DNA of 57,013 nucleotides from an uncultured Clostridium sp. GTDB taxonomy: Bacteria > Bacillota > Clostridia > Lachnospirales > Lachnospiraceae. The translations under genes and the position numbers were made by a program. Of the stretch, positions 1 to 8,127 are shown one piece after another (position 1 is the first letter of the stretch; every line of letters starts with the position of its first letter). The DNA lies in contig URNT01000024.1 in the NCBI GenBank assembly GCA_900549235.1, positions 1 through 57,013 on the forward strand, read 5' to 3'. Under the pieces are notes generated by a model, which was not told the origin of the DNA, made no database searches, and was given only the letters and a program-made list of their open reading frames with translations.

Positions 1-197
1 TAGATGTACCTGTCCTTTCTGAATGTTGTGTTTGGTGGTCGGTTTCGGGTTCTGGTCTGGAAGCGGAGGGGAACGCTCCGGCGGTGATGATTTCTTCGTG
101 GTATCACATCCTTTCTGGCTTTGGGGTAAAAAAATAGACGCTCAGTTTTGAACGTCTGAATTGATACACTGGAAAGGCGGAATATCTGCTTTACCCT
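1..197. mobile_element. possible edge of an integrated element next to truncated MATE gene
   Basis: This stretch has no complete gene. Read leftward, it contains two purine-rich ribosome-binding-like tracts (AGAAAGGATG and AGAAAGGACAG), which would serve a gene beyond the left edge, and inverted ACGTTCAAAACTGAGCGTC-like sequence. The neighbouring MATE gene loses family similarity at about 234, so foreign DNA probably begins near 200-232. The assignment to an integrative element is inference; the element itself is outside the window. Confidence 0.35.
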
Positions 198-1502
198 CTA
201 TATTTTTGTATATGTTGTACTTACAAGGTCGCCCCAGACGGCGGCCAGTCCCCATATCGGGGCGAACTGGAAGGCTACAAAGACGCGAATCCCAAGATTT
301 ACCAGGTTTGCCAGGGTAAATACCAGCATATCCCCGGCGCCCCTGAGAACGCCGTCGGTACAGGCCTTCAAGCCGATGAATACCAGGAAAAAGGCAATAA
401 AGGACAGGTAACCGGTGCCTGCGTGGAAGGCCTCGGGACTCATCTCCCCACCCAGGAAGGCGGCGATAATGGGCCCGTTAAAAAGACCTATGATCACAGC
501 CAGAAAGGCTGCAAAGGAGGCCACGATCCAGTAGCTGGCCCGGTATCCCTTTCTGACCCGCTCCAGCTGCCCGGCTCCCACATTCTGGGCAGTAAAGGTA
601 GCCACCGCGTTGCCGGTAGCGATCATAGGCACAACGCAGATGGATTCAATCCGGCTTCCCGCCGAGTAACCTGCCAAAGCAGCAGAGCCAAAGCCATTAA
701 CCACCGACTGCACCAGTAACATACCAATGGAAACAATGGACTGCTGCAGGATAGAAGGGACAGCGATCCTTGTGCCTGCCCCAAGCATTTCCCTATCATA
801 CCAGACCATTTTCCCCTCTGATCCGTAACTTCTTAACCGCCTGGTGAGAATGGTAAAGGAGATCATGGCAGACACACCCTGGGCGATGACGGTGGCGATG
901 GCCACACCGTCTACTCCCATCCCCATCCAGGTAACGGAGATGATGTCCAGAACCACATTCAGAAGGGAGGAAAAGATCAGCAGGTACAAGGGCGTTTTTG
1001 AGTCTCCCATGGAGTTGAAAATAGAGGCCAGTATATTGTACATAAATAAAAAGGGCATACCCAGGAAATAAATCCCCAGATACAGCTTTGCCTGATCCAG
1101 AATATTAGCCGGTGTGTTCAAAGCCTCCAGGATCATGCCGTTAAAAGTGAAGCCCGCCGCCCCCAGTCCCAGGCTCAGGCACAAAAAAGTGGTCAGGGCT
1201 GTGGATATGGAGGTTTTCATCTTGCCGTACTGCCCGGCCCCCAGATACTGGGCTGTCAGCACTGCCGCCCCGTTGCCGCCGCCGATGGCGATCATAATGA
1301 ATACATTGGTCAGGGCGTAGGAGGCGCCTACGGCGGCCAAGGCATCCTCTCCCACATAGTTTCCTACGATCATAGAGTCCGCCATATTGTAAAACTGCTG
1401 GAAAAGATTCCCCAGGATCAGGGGGAAGGCAAAAAGCAGCAGGCTTTTCCAGGGCGTGCCTTCTATGAGATTAACTGTTTTTTTTGCTGCCGTACGTTCC
1501 AT
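198..1502 (-). CDS. MATE family efflux transporter, C-terminally truncated
   Basis: A 434-residue polytopic membrane protein of the NorM/DinF MATE family, which exports drugs or metabolites in exchange for Na+ or H+. The N-terminal half carries the typical PLILGNLFQQFYNMADS segment (about residues 25-45) and the second half repeats the fold (IAVPSILQQSIVSIGMLLVQ). The start has an AAAGGA tract upstream, 17 bases after pepF, so it is probably the last gene of the lrgA-lrgB-pepF transcript. Family members normally end with another membrane helix (a P-x-GW segment). Here the protein stops after GLAAVW plus eleven unrelated residues, so the last helix is missing. Function may be impaired. Confidence 0.85.
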   Translation of the reverse strand: MERTAAKKTVNLIEGTPWKSLLLFAFPLILGNLFQQFYNMADSMIVGNYVGEDALAAVGASYALTNVFIMIAIGGGNGAAVLTAQYLGAGQYGKMKTSISTALTTFLCLSLGLGAAGFTFNGMILEALNTPANILDQAKLYLGIYFLGMPFLFMYNILASIFNSMGDSKTPLYLLIFSSLLNVVLDIISVTWMGMGVDGVAIATVIAQGVSAMISFTILTRRLRSYGSEGKMVWYDREMLGAGTRIAVPSILQQSIVSIGMLLVQSVVNGFGSAALAGYSAGSRIESICVVPMIATGNAVATFTAQNVGAGQLERVRKGYRASYWIVASFAAFLAVIIGLFNGPIIAAFLGGEMSPEAFHAGTGYLSFIAFFLVFIGLKACTDGVLRGAGDMLVFTLANLVNLGIRVFVAFQFAPIWGLAAVWGDLVSTTYTKI

Positions 1503-1519
1503 CTTCTTTTTCCTTTGTG

Positions 1520-3307
1520 CTATTTCATAATGGCTTCAAATTCATCTAATAATTCCTCAAAGAACTCCAGCGCCTCATCAATAGGCCCGCTCTGAGACAT
1601 ATCCACCCCCGCAAGCTTCAAAAGCTCCACCGGTTTTTTGGAACAGCCGCCCTGTAAAAATGCACGGTAACCCTCCAGCGCCCCCGGCTCTCCCTTAAGG
1701 ATCCGGCTGCTGATGGCAATGGCCGCGGAAAATCCGGTGGCATACTGATATACATAAAAAGGCGTGTAAAAATGGGGGATCCGCTCCCATTCATAAGCGA
1801 TCTCCTCATCTGCCTTCATTTCCGGCCCGAAATAGTCTTCATTGAGCTTCTGGTAGATGCCGCAGAGAGCCTGGGCGGTAAGAGACTCCCCTGCCGCTCC
1901 CATAGCGTGGGCCCTGGCTTCAAACTCCGCAAACATGGTCTGGCGGAACAGGGTGCCCCGGAAGCTTTCCAGGAAATGGTTCAGAAGGTAAGCCCGTTCC
2001 TTCTGATCGGTGCATTCCTTTAACAGGCTGCGGATCAACAAGGCCTCGTTGCAGGTGGAAGCCACTTCTGCCACAAAGATCTTGTAGCCCGCATAGGTGT
2101 AGGGCTGGCTGTGATCAGAATACCAGCTGTGGATGGCATGGCCCATCTCATGGGCCAGAGTAAACACATCATTTAAGGTGCCCTGGAAATTTAACAACAC
2201 ATAGGGATGGAAGCCGTAGGCGCCCCAGGAATAGGCTCCGCTGCGCTTTCCCTCATTTTCATACACATCGATCCACCGGTCTGAAAATCCCTCCTCTAAA
2301 AGGGAAAGGTACTCCTCTCCCAGAGGCGCCAGACCCTTTTTTACCATGGACTTTGCCTCCTCAAAGGAATAGCGCCGGTCTGCCTCTCCCGCTATAGGCA
2401 CATACAGATCGTACATATGGAGCTCCTCAAGGCCCAGAACCTGTCTGCGCAGCCCGGCGTAGCGGTGGAGAAGATGGAGATTTTTCCTCACAGCAGCAGT
2501 CAGATTGTCATAGACCTGTTCGGGCACCTCATTTTCAGCCAGATAATACTGACGGCTGGAGGCGTAGTGCTTTGCCTTCGCGTAGAATACAGCCTGCTTG
2601 ACATTGGCGGAAAAGGCGGCCGCCAGGGTATTGGAAAACTGCTTATATACGCTGTAAAGGCCCTGAAAGGCATCCCTGCGGATCCGGCGGTCCCCGCTTT
2701 CTAAAAGGGCAATATAATTGCCGTGGGTGATCCGGATCTCCTCCCCGTTTTCACCGGTGATCGCCGGAAATACCACATCCGCATTGTTAAACATATTAAA
2801 GATCTGGGAAGGTCCCTGGGTGGCATCATAGGACTGGGCTAAGAGCATTTCCATTTCCTTTGAAAGAGTATGTTCCCGCTTTGCCAGAATCATCTCAAAA
2901 AGACGGTCAAAATGAGCCAGCCCCTTATGCCCGGCCCGAAGGGCGTTCAGGCGCTCCGGCTCCATGGAAAGAAGCTCCGGCACAATAAAGGAGGATTCCT
3001 CTCCTGCCTTAAAGGACAGAGTCTGGGCACGGCCGGACATTTCCTGATATTCCTGATTTGCAGTGTCCTCGTCAGAACGCATTCTGGCGTATACATATAA
3101 AAGCTCCGCCTTCCTTGAAAATGCGTCATCAAAGGAAAGGCAGTCGTATAACCCCTCTGCCGACTCCCCCAGACGGCCCTTAAACCGGCTGTAGGAGGTC
3201 ATTTCCTGAGATACCTCCGTAAACAGCCGCTCCCAGGTCTCCCTGTCCGGGATCATGTCCTCCAGTCTCCAGGTTGTCTCTATGACTGCTTCGTTTCTCT
3301 TTTTCAT
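1520..3307 (-). CDS. pepF: Oligoendopeptidase F (M3 metallopeptidase)
   Basis: A cytoplasmic zinc peptidase that cuts short peptides. The zinc site is visible as LAHEMGHAIHSWY (HExxH) in the C-terminal third, with the partner glutamate in the following helix (FVAEVASTCNEALL). The protein is 595 residues, the usual PepF length, and starts with the family-typical MKKRNE. The ATG at 3307 is preferred over a GTG three codons earlier because the AAGGAG tract is too close to the GTG. It lies 25 bases after lrgB in the same direction. Confidence 0.95.
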   Translation of the reverse strand: MKKRNEAVIETTWRLEDMIPDRETWERLFTEVSQEMTSYSRFKGRLGESAEGLYDCLSFDDAFSRKAELLYVYARMRSDEDTANQEYQEMSGRAQTLSFKAGEESSFIVPELLSMEPERLNALRAGHKGLAHFDRLFEMILAKREHTLSKEMEMLLAQSYDATQGPSQIFNMFNNADVVFPAITGENGEEIRITHGNYIALLESGDRRIRRDAFQGLYSVYKQFSNTLAAAFSANVKQAVFYAKAKHYASSRQYYLAENEVPEQVYDNLTAAVRKNLHLLHRYAGLRRQVLGLEELHMYDLYVPIAGEADRRYSFEEAKSMVKKGLAPLGEEYLSLLEEGFSDRWIDVYENEGKRSGAYSWGAYGFHPYVLLNFQGTLNDVFTLAHEMGHAIHSWYSDHSQPYTYAGYKIFVAEVASTCNEALLIRSLLKECTDQKERAYLLNHFLESFRGTLFRQTMFAEFEARAHAMGAAGESLTAQALCGIYQKLNEDYFGPEMKADEEIAYEWERIPHFYTPFYVYQYATGFSAAIAISSRILKGEPGALEGYRAFLQGGCSKKPVELLKLAGVDMSQSGPIDEALEFFEELLDEFEAIMK

Positions 3308-3332
3308 TGTTTTCACACACTCCTTCTCTCTA

Positions 3333-4034
3333 TTATATAAGTCCTGATACCAGTGGTACAGCGATCACCGTCATCAGCCCCGCTACGGCGATGGAAAGGC
3401 TGCTCATGGCTCCCTCGATCTCACCAAGCTCCAGCGCCTTTGCCGTACCTACCGCATGGGCACTGGTTCCAAGAGCCAGTCCCTTTGCAACGGGATGGCT
3501 GACCCGGCACAGGTGCAGGATCAGCTCTCCCGCCATATTTCCCAGAACACCTGTGACTACGATGCTCATAACCGTCAAGGTTACGATGCCTCCTGCCTCC
3601 TCACTGACTCCCATACCAATAGCCGTAGTGATGGACTTTGGAAGAAGGGTCACATAATGGGTATGCCCCAGGCCAAAGAGCCTGCACAGCAGAAAAACAC
3701 TCACAGTACTGGTGGCAACCCCCGAAGTAATGCTGACAGCCACTGCCGCCCCATGCTTCTTCAGAAGATGGAGCTGCTTATATAAGGGGATGGCCAGGCA
3801 CACCGTAGCCGGGGTCAGAAGCCAGGAAAGGTAGGAGGCTCCTTTATTATATGTCTCATAGTCCATCCCTACTCCAAAGAGGACGCCGATAATCATGGCG
3901 GCGGATACAATCAGCGGATTTAAAACGGCAAGGCCCGTCCTGTTTTTGATCCAAACTGCCAGAAGATAGGCGCCGATGCTGAGCACCAGCCCGAAATACT
4001 GTGACTGCTCTAAAATGTTTTTTACTTCTTCCAT
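3333..4034 (-). CDS. lrgB: LrgB/CidB family membrane protein
   Basis: A 233-residue integral membrane protein of the LrgB family. Partnered with LrgA it modulates murein hydrolase activity and autolysis; in other bacteria the pair transports small metabolites such as pyruvate or glycolate. The conserved C-terminal segment HPVAKGLALGTSAHAVGTAK is present. It starts one base after lrgA ends, a standard lrgAB arrangement. A decayed second copy of its 3' end lies at 18896-19063. Confidence 0.93.
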   Translation of the reverse strand: MEEVKNILEQSQYFGLVLSIGAYLLAVWIKNRTGLAVLNPLIVSAAMIIGVLFGVGMDYETYNKGASYLSWLLTPATVCLAIPLYKQLHLLKKHGAAVAVSITSGVATSTVSVFLLCRLFGLGHTHYVTLLPKSITTAIGMGVSEEAGGIVTLTVMSIVVTGVLGNMAGELILHLCRVSHPVAKGLALGTSAHAVGTAKALELGEIEGAMSSLSIAVAGLMTVIAVPLVSGLI

Positions 4035-4035
4035 G

Positions 4036-4401
4036 CTAATTTTCCTCCTTTGCCTTTTCGCTCCGCTCTACGATCCACTGGGCCGTCTTTCCTGTCACCG
4101 CCATCACTGCTATGGTGGAAATCAGGATCACGAAGATAAATGGCACCAGCACCGCCTTCAGCTCATCTATATTTTCCACAATCCCCACGGTGGCCGGGAT
4201 GAACATCATGGTCATGGTGTCCATAAGGAAGTTGCCGGTGCCCTCTACGCTCTCCAGCTTCACCACGCCAGAGATCAGAGCCGCCAGCATAATAAAAAGT
4301 CCGTATACTCCGGCAGGCACAGGAAAAGGGAGAACCTGGTTCATCACCTCTCCTGCCATTGTAATACCAAGGATTATCCCTATCTGTCTTACATATCTCA
4401 T
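4036..4401 (-). CDS. lrgA: LrgA/CidA family holin-like protein
   Basis: A 121-residue protein with four predicted membrane helices of the CidA/LrgA (YohJ) family, the partner of LrgB. The conserved segment around PFPVPAGVYGLFIML is visible near residues 25-40. It is the first gene of lrgA-lrgB-pepF-MATE, with a promoter candidate at 4469-4497 and a short hairpin GGCCG-CACA-CGGCC in the leader. Confidence 0.92.
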   Translation of the reverse strand: MRYVRQIGIILGITMAGEVMNQVLPFPVPAGVYGLFIMLAALISGVVKLESVEGTGNFLMDTMTMMFIPATVGIVENIDELKAVLVPFIFVILISTIAVMAVTGKTAQWIVERSEKAKEEN

Positions 4402-4468
4402 CTTCTCTTATCCTCCAGCTGTCAGCCTTGTATTTGCCTGTGGTCTTAAATGGCCGCACACGGCCTAT

Positions 4469-4497
4469 ATTTTACCACCAGCCTCTGCCAGATTCAA
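4469..4497 (-). promoter_or_regulatory. Promoter of lrgAB operon
   Basis: Read leftward: TTGAAT, 17-base spacer, TAAAAT, ending 68 bases before the lrgA start. It matches a vegetative sigma-A promoter. Confidence 0.6.
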
Positions 4498-4529
4498 GCA
4501 TCAATCAACAATTCCCCTTCTTCTTTTCT

Positions 4530-4558
4530 TGCGTTTTTCCCCTCCATCCCTTACTATA
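4530..4558 (+). promoter_or_regulatory. Promoter of acetyltransferase gene
   Basis: TTGCGT, 17-base spacer, TACTAT, then the AAAAAGGAG ribosome binding site and the ATG at 4592. It is divergent from the lrgA promoter. Confidence 0.5.
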
Positions 4559-4591
4559 AAGTATATACCAGAAAAAAGGAGATTAAAATCT

Positions 4592-5323
4592 ATGAAAATA
4601 AAAATGCTGGAGCTCCCCCGGCCAGAGGAACTTTCTCCCCTTATATCCCTGGCCCGGCTCTGCAGAGAGTATGACGAAAGCTTTCTTTCCTTCCCTGAGG
4701 AGCCGGAGCTGTGCTGGGTGCTTACAGATGAGAATGGGCATCCTGTTTCCTGTACCGCCCTGTGCCAGACCGGCGAGGAGACCTTTGAGTGCTGGGCTTT
4801 TACCCATCCGGAGCACAGAAGGAAGGGGTATTTTTCCATGATTTTAGAGGAAATGTGCAGGGAAGGAGGCGCCCTTGAGGAAGCGGAGCTCTGCCTGCTG
4901 GCAGATGCCAGAGTGGAATCGGCCAGAAAGGCGGCAGAAGGGATCGGGGCAGAGCCTGCCGGTTCGGAACATCTGATGGAGGCAGCGCTGAAGCCGGAAA
5001 AGGAAACAGAAGCCCAGACAGGCGCCTGGATTCCCCTGACCTTTCTTCCGGAGGCTCAGGGCTTTACCGTAAGGGCCGCCGCAGGCTCCTGCCGCCTAAG
5101 CATCCAGGGCACTTCCGCCTGCCTCTATGAGCTTGAAATTTTAAAGGAGCTTCGGGGGAAGGGCCATGGAACCGCCTTCATCCGCTCCTTAAAGCAGGAG
5201 CTGTACCGTCTTGGCATCCGTCTGCTGCGCCTGCAGGTGTCGGGAGACAACCTTCCTGCCCTTTCCCTATATGAAAAAACAGGGTTCCGCATCACGGAAA
5301 CCCTGCTTTATTACCTGTATTAA
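4592..5323 (+). CDS. GNAT family N-acetyltransferase, tandem domains
   Basis: A 243-residue protein with two GNAT-like halves. The first has the acetyl-CoA loop in FTHPEHRRKGYFSMILEEM (about residues 70-88). The second has LRGKGHGTAFIRSLKQEL followed by LQVSGDNLPALSLYEKTGF, the classical motif A/B pair. The substrate is not predictable. The start is chosen at the ATG behind AAAAAGGAG; the reading frame runs further upstream but that part overlaps lrgA antisense and has no ribosome binding site. Its 3' end overlaps the end of relQ by four bases and contains the relQ terminator. Confidence 0.85.
   Translation: MKIKMLELPRPEELSPLISLARLCREYDESFLSFPEEPELCWVLTDENGHPVSCTALCQTGEETFECWAFTHPEHRRKGYFSMILEEMCREGGALEEAELCLLADARVESARKAAEGIGAEPAGSEHLMEAALKPEKETEAQTGAWIPLTFLPEAQGFTVRAAAGSCRLSIQGTSACLYELEILKELRGKGHGTAFIRSLKQELYRLGIRLLRLQVSGDNLPALSLYEKTGFRITETLLYYLY
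5274..5305 (-). terminator. Terminator of the mrp-relQ unit, inside the acetyltransferase 3' end
   Basis: Hairpin CAGGGTT-TCCG / CGGAACCCTG followed on the minus strand by six T. It lies just downstream of the relQ stop, inside the convergent coding region. Confidence 0.75.
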
Positions 5324-6039
5324 TCCTTATAAACAGCCCCGCCCTGAGCTTCGATCCTGCGGCGGATGGCAAGCATCTTCTCATCCGTCTCAGCGATCAC
5401 CTGGGCGCAGTGCTTCAGCTCCTCGCTGATCTCCCCGTCCTCGTCAGCCACCGACTTTTTATACTTAAGCTGGTGGTCCAGACTTGCCCAGAAATCCATG
5501 GCAATGGTGCGGATCTGCACCTCCACCCGGATGGGCTTCTTACTGTCTGAAAAGAATACCGGAACATCAATGATCATATGGTAGCTGCGGTAGCCGTTAG
5601 GCTTGGGCTGCCTGATATAGTCCTTGATCGCAATCACAGTCACGTCATCCTGGCGCATCAGCATATCCGCCACCTCGTAAATATCATCTACAAAAGAACA
5701 GATGATCCGTATGCCTGCCACATCATCCAGATTTTTCTCCATGGATTCAAGGGATACCTCCAGCCCCCGGCGCTGCAGCTTTTCTACAATGCTCATGGGC
5801 CGTTTTACCCTTGATTTGATCATCTCAATGGGATTTCTCTGGTTCTTTACAGAAAGCTCATCGTTGAGGACCTCCAGCTTTGTCTTTACCTCCCGTATGG
5901 CGCAGGTGTAGCGCATCATGGCAATCTGAAACTGCTTGGCCTGGTTGATCCAGACCTCCGGCACCTGAACCAGGTTGGGAACCTTTACAATGGACTGATG
6001 CAGGTCGCTGTTGGGGCTGAGATTGATATTCATCTCCAT
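5320..6039 (-). CDS. relQ: Small alarmone synthetase, (p)ppGpp synthetase (RelQ/YjbM type)
   Basis: A 239-residue stand-alone RelA/SpoT synthetase domain that transfers pyrophosphate from ATP to GTP or GDP. Diagnostic segments are the R-x-K-rich region (IKSRVKRPMSIVEKL), DDVAGIRIICSFVDD, the substrate loop KPNGYRSYHMII, and EVQIRTIAMDFWASLDHQL. No hydrolase (HD) or TGS domain is present. The chosen start, MEMNINLSP, has GAGGTG in front; a longer frame would overlap mrp. It follows mrp by 22 bases and probably shares its transcript. Confidence 0.93.
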   Translation of the reverse strand: MEMNINLSPNSDLHQSIVKVPNLVQVPEVWINQAKQFQIAMMRYTCAIREVKTKLEVLNDELSVKNQRNPIEMIKSRVKRPMSIVEKLQRRGLEVSLESMEKNLDDVAGIRIICSFVDDIYEVADMLMRQDDVTVIAIKDYIRQPKPNGYRSYHMIIDVPVFFSDSKKPIRVEVQIRTIAMDFWASLDHQLKYKKSVADEDGEISEELKHCAQVIAETDEKMLAIRRRIEAQGGAVYKD

Positions 6040-6061
6040 GGGGTTCACCTCGTATTCTGTC

Positions 6062-6898
6062 TTATAATGCAGCCACAGCCTCCAGCGCCTTCTCAAACCA
6101 TGGTGTCTCCAGATACTCTACCCGGCCTGCGTCTACCATCTGGGCGATCACAGGGTTGATGGGGATCTGGGCAAGAACCTTCAGCCCATAGGCCTCTGCC
6201 GCTTCCTCAATATGGCTTTCTCCGAACACATTCAGCCGTTTCCCACAGTCCGGACATTCCAGATAGCTCATATTCTCTACAATGCCAAGGATGGGTATAT
6301 CCATCTTCTTTGCCATGTTCACAGCCTTTGCAACGATCATGCCTACCAGATCCTGCGGGGAGGTAACGATCACAATCCCGTCTACCGGCAGGGACTGAAA
6401 TACAGTCAGAGGCACGTCCCCGGTTCCCGGAGGCATATCCACAAACATATAGTCTACATCCTGCCACAGGGTCTCAGACCAGAACTGCTTCACTGCCCCG
6501 GCGATCACCGGGCCTCTCCAGATCACAGGATCCGTTTCATTCTCCAGAAGCAGGTTGGCAGACATCACCTCCACACCCTCTAAGGATCTGGCAGGAATCA
6601 TCAGCTTTCCGTCGGGAGTTGTGGCAACGCCCTCATGGGGAATGCCAAAAGCCGTAGGAATAGACGGCCCAGTAATATCCGCGTCCAGAATGGCCGCCTT
6701 CTTTCCCATACGGTTCATACCGCTGGCAAGAAGGGAGGTTACCAGGGACTTGCCTACGCCGCCCTTTCCGCTTACAACTCCGATTACCTTTTTTACAGAG
6801 CTTTCGGGAGCCAGGGCCTCGAAAAATTCTGTTTTATCTGTGGTACGGCTGCTGCAGGAAGCGCTGCAGGAGCCGCAGTCATGATTACATTCACTCAT
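6062..6898 (-). CDS. mrp: Mrp/NBP35 family ATP-binding iron-sulfur carrier
   Basis: A 278-residue P-loop ATPase of the Mrp/ApbC/NBP35 group, used to carry or deliver Fe-S clusters. The deviant Walker A GVVSGKGGVGKS is at about residues 39-50, and the bridging-cluster CxxC is in YLECPDCGKRLNVFG near residue 210. An N-terminal cysteine cluster (CNHDCGSCSASC) resembles NBP35. It has its own promoter at 6931-6963. Confidence 0.93.
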   Translation of the reverse strand: MSECNHDCGSCSASCSSRTTDKTEFFEALAPESSVKKVIGVVSGKGGVGKSLVTSLLASGMNRMGKKAAILDADITGPSIPTAFGIPHEGVATTPDGKLMIPARSLEGVEVMSANLLLENETDPVIWRGPVIAGAVKQFWSETLWQDVDYMFVDMPPGTGDVPLTVFQSLPVDGIVIVTSPQDLVGMIVAKAVNMAKKMDIPILGIVENMSYLECPDCGKRLNVFGESHIEEAAEAYGLKVLAQIPINPVIAQMVDAGRVEYLETPWFEKALEAVAAL

Positions 6899-6930
6899 TG
6901 TATTTCTTCTCCTTCCAAGTTAATAGCATT

Positions 6931-6963
6931 ATTATAAAGCGAATTCCAGGGAATGTCCATTCC
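6931..6963 (-). promoter_or_regulatory. Promoter of mrp with a palindrome over the -35 box
   Basis: Read leftward: TGGACA, 17-base spacer, TATAAT. The -35 box is inside the perfect palindrome GGAATG-TC-CATTCC (6950-6963). The same arrangement occurs at 19151-19182, which suggests a shared regulator. Confidence 0.6.
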
Positions 6964-6983
6964 TTTGACGTTCCAAAAAGACA

Positions 6984-8126
6984 TTAAATAGACGGCAGAA
7001 AACTCATAAGTCCGAAAGCCGGATCCTTTGTCAGGCGCTTTTCCAGAAGAGCCCTGTTTTCATCCGAATGTTCCACCTCCCTGGAATAGCGGTGGGTCAG
7101 ATCCGCCATGGCCTCAAGGTCAAGGCTGCCCTCCTTCATCCACAGGGCTTGAGCCAGGTTCTGAAGCATCAGAACAGAGGCCGCTGCCAGCTTTACCTTT
7201 CCGTAGGGCGTACCCTGATATACGGCCCCGCAGAAATAGGTGAAAATAAAGTACACCATCAGCTGCTCGCTCCAGCGTTCCAGCTCCGGCCCCTTATCCT
7301 GTAAAAAGGCTCTGCGTCCCGCCTCATAGGCTTCCTGGCCCTGTCCAAAAAGAATCTCCAGAAGCTCTCCCTTATAGCCCGGCCAGTCCCCTTTTAAGGG
7401 CTCCATCTCATCCAGGATGGAAAACAGCTTCCTTATAAAAGGAAAACGCTCTGCTTCTTCCAGGCTGCAGGCTGACAGTCTCCGCTTAAAGGCTGCCAGG
7501 CTGCCTTCTCTCTGATAACGTTCAAACAGAGCATCTGCTTCGTAAAGCATCCCTCTCCGGAGCCTTCCCTGCAGGTCATGGCCCAGAGCCAGGCACATGG
7601 ACAGGCGGAGGCCAAAAGGCGCCTCCCGTTCTCTTAAAAGGTCAAGCATCAGCTCTCTGGCATCTGTAAGCTTCGTATAGAGGAAAAAATCAAATTCCTC
7701 CTCCTCTTTTTCTTCCCTTTCATCCTCTCTTGTAAGGAAACGCACCGGCTCCTCACAGCCCAGGATCATACGGGCCGCCTGGATACAGGAAAGGCAGAGG
7801 GACAGCTCCCTCACCCCCTCAAATTCTTCTGTGTGGCGGGGATAGGAGCGGCAGGTCCCGCACAGCGCTCCCGGCCCAAGCTCCCTGTAGATGTCGCAGA
7901 GTCCCTCCTCATCCAGAAAGGCGCAGCGCCCGTCATAACGCTTAAAGGAGCCCTCTTTCCAGTTTATGGAATTATGGAGCCGGCTGCCAAAGGGGCCCTT
8001 CGTGCGGCTGTACCGCTTTAAGGAAGCCTCATCGATCATAATAGCCCAGCCGGCGCAGCAGGTATCCGTGCACCGGGACGCAATGCACTGAAACCGGCTG
8101 TAATAATGCGGAAAGGTATACAGCAT
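6984..8126 (-). CDS. fliB: Flagellin lysine-N-methylase (FliB family)
   Basis: A 380-residue protein with the FliB signature of clustered cysteines: CIASRCTDTCCAGW near the N-terminus, RCAFLDEEGLCDIY, and LCGTCRSYPR. FliB methylates surface lysines of flagellin. The cysteines resemble the YkgJ-type cluster and may hold a metal centre. The start at ATG-CTG (MLYTFPHYYSRF) fits family N-termini and has GGGGGA upstream; a start five codons earlier would overlap the cyclase. It lies directly behind the diguanylate cyclase gene. No flagellin gene is in the window. Confidence 0.85.
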   Translation of the reverse strand: MLYTFPHYYSRFQCIASRCTDTCCAGWAIMIDEASLKRYSRTKGPFGSRLHNSINWKEGSFKRYDGRCAFLDEEGLCDIYRELGPGALCGTCRSYPRHTEEFEGVRELSLCLSCIQAARMILGCEEPVRFLTREDEREEKEEEEFDFFLYTKLTDARELMLDLLREREAPFGLRLSMCLALGHDLQGRLRRGMLYEADALFERYQREGSLAAFKRRLSACSLEEAERFPFIRKLFSILDEMEPLKGDWPGYKGELLEILFGQGQEAYEAGRRAFLQDKGPELERWSEQLMVYFIFTYFCGAVYQGTPYGKVKLAAASVLMLQNLAQALWMKEGSLDLEAMADLTHRYSREVEHSDENRALLEKRLTKDPAFGLMSFLPSI

Positions 8127-8127
8127 A

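Noticed and set aside
4112..4591. N-terminal extension of the acetyltransferase reading frame
   Set aside because: It runs antisense through lrgA and lacks a start signal; the AAAAAGGAG-ATG at 4592 gives a normal GNAT start.
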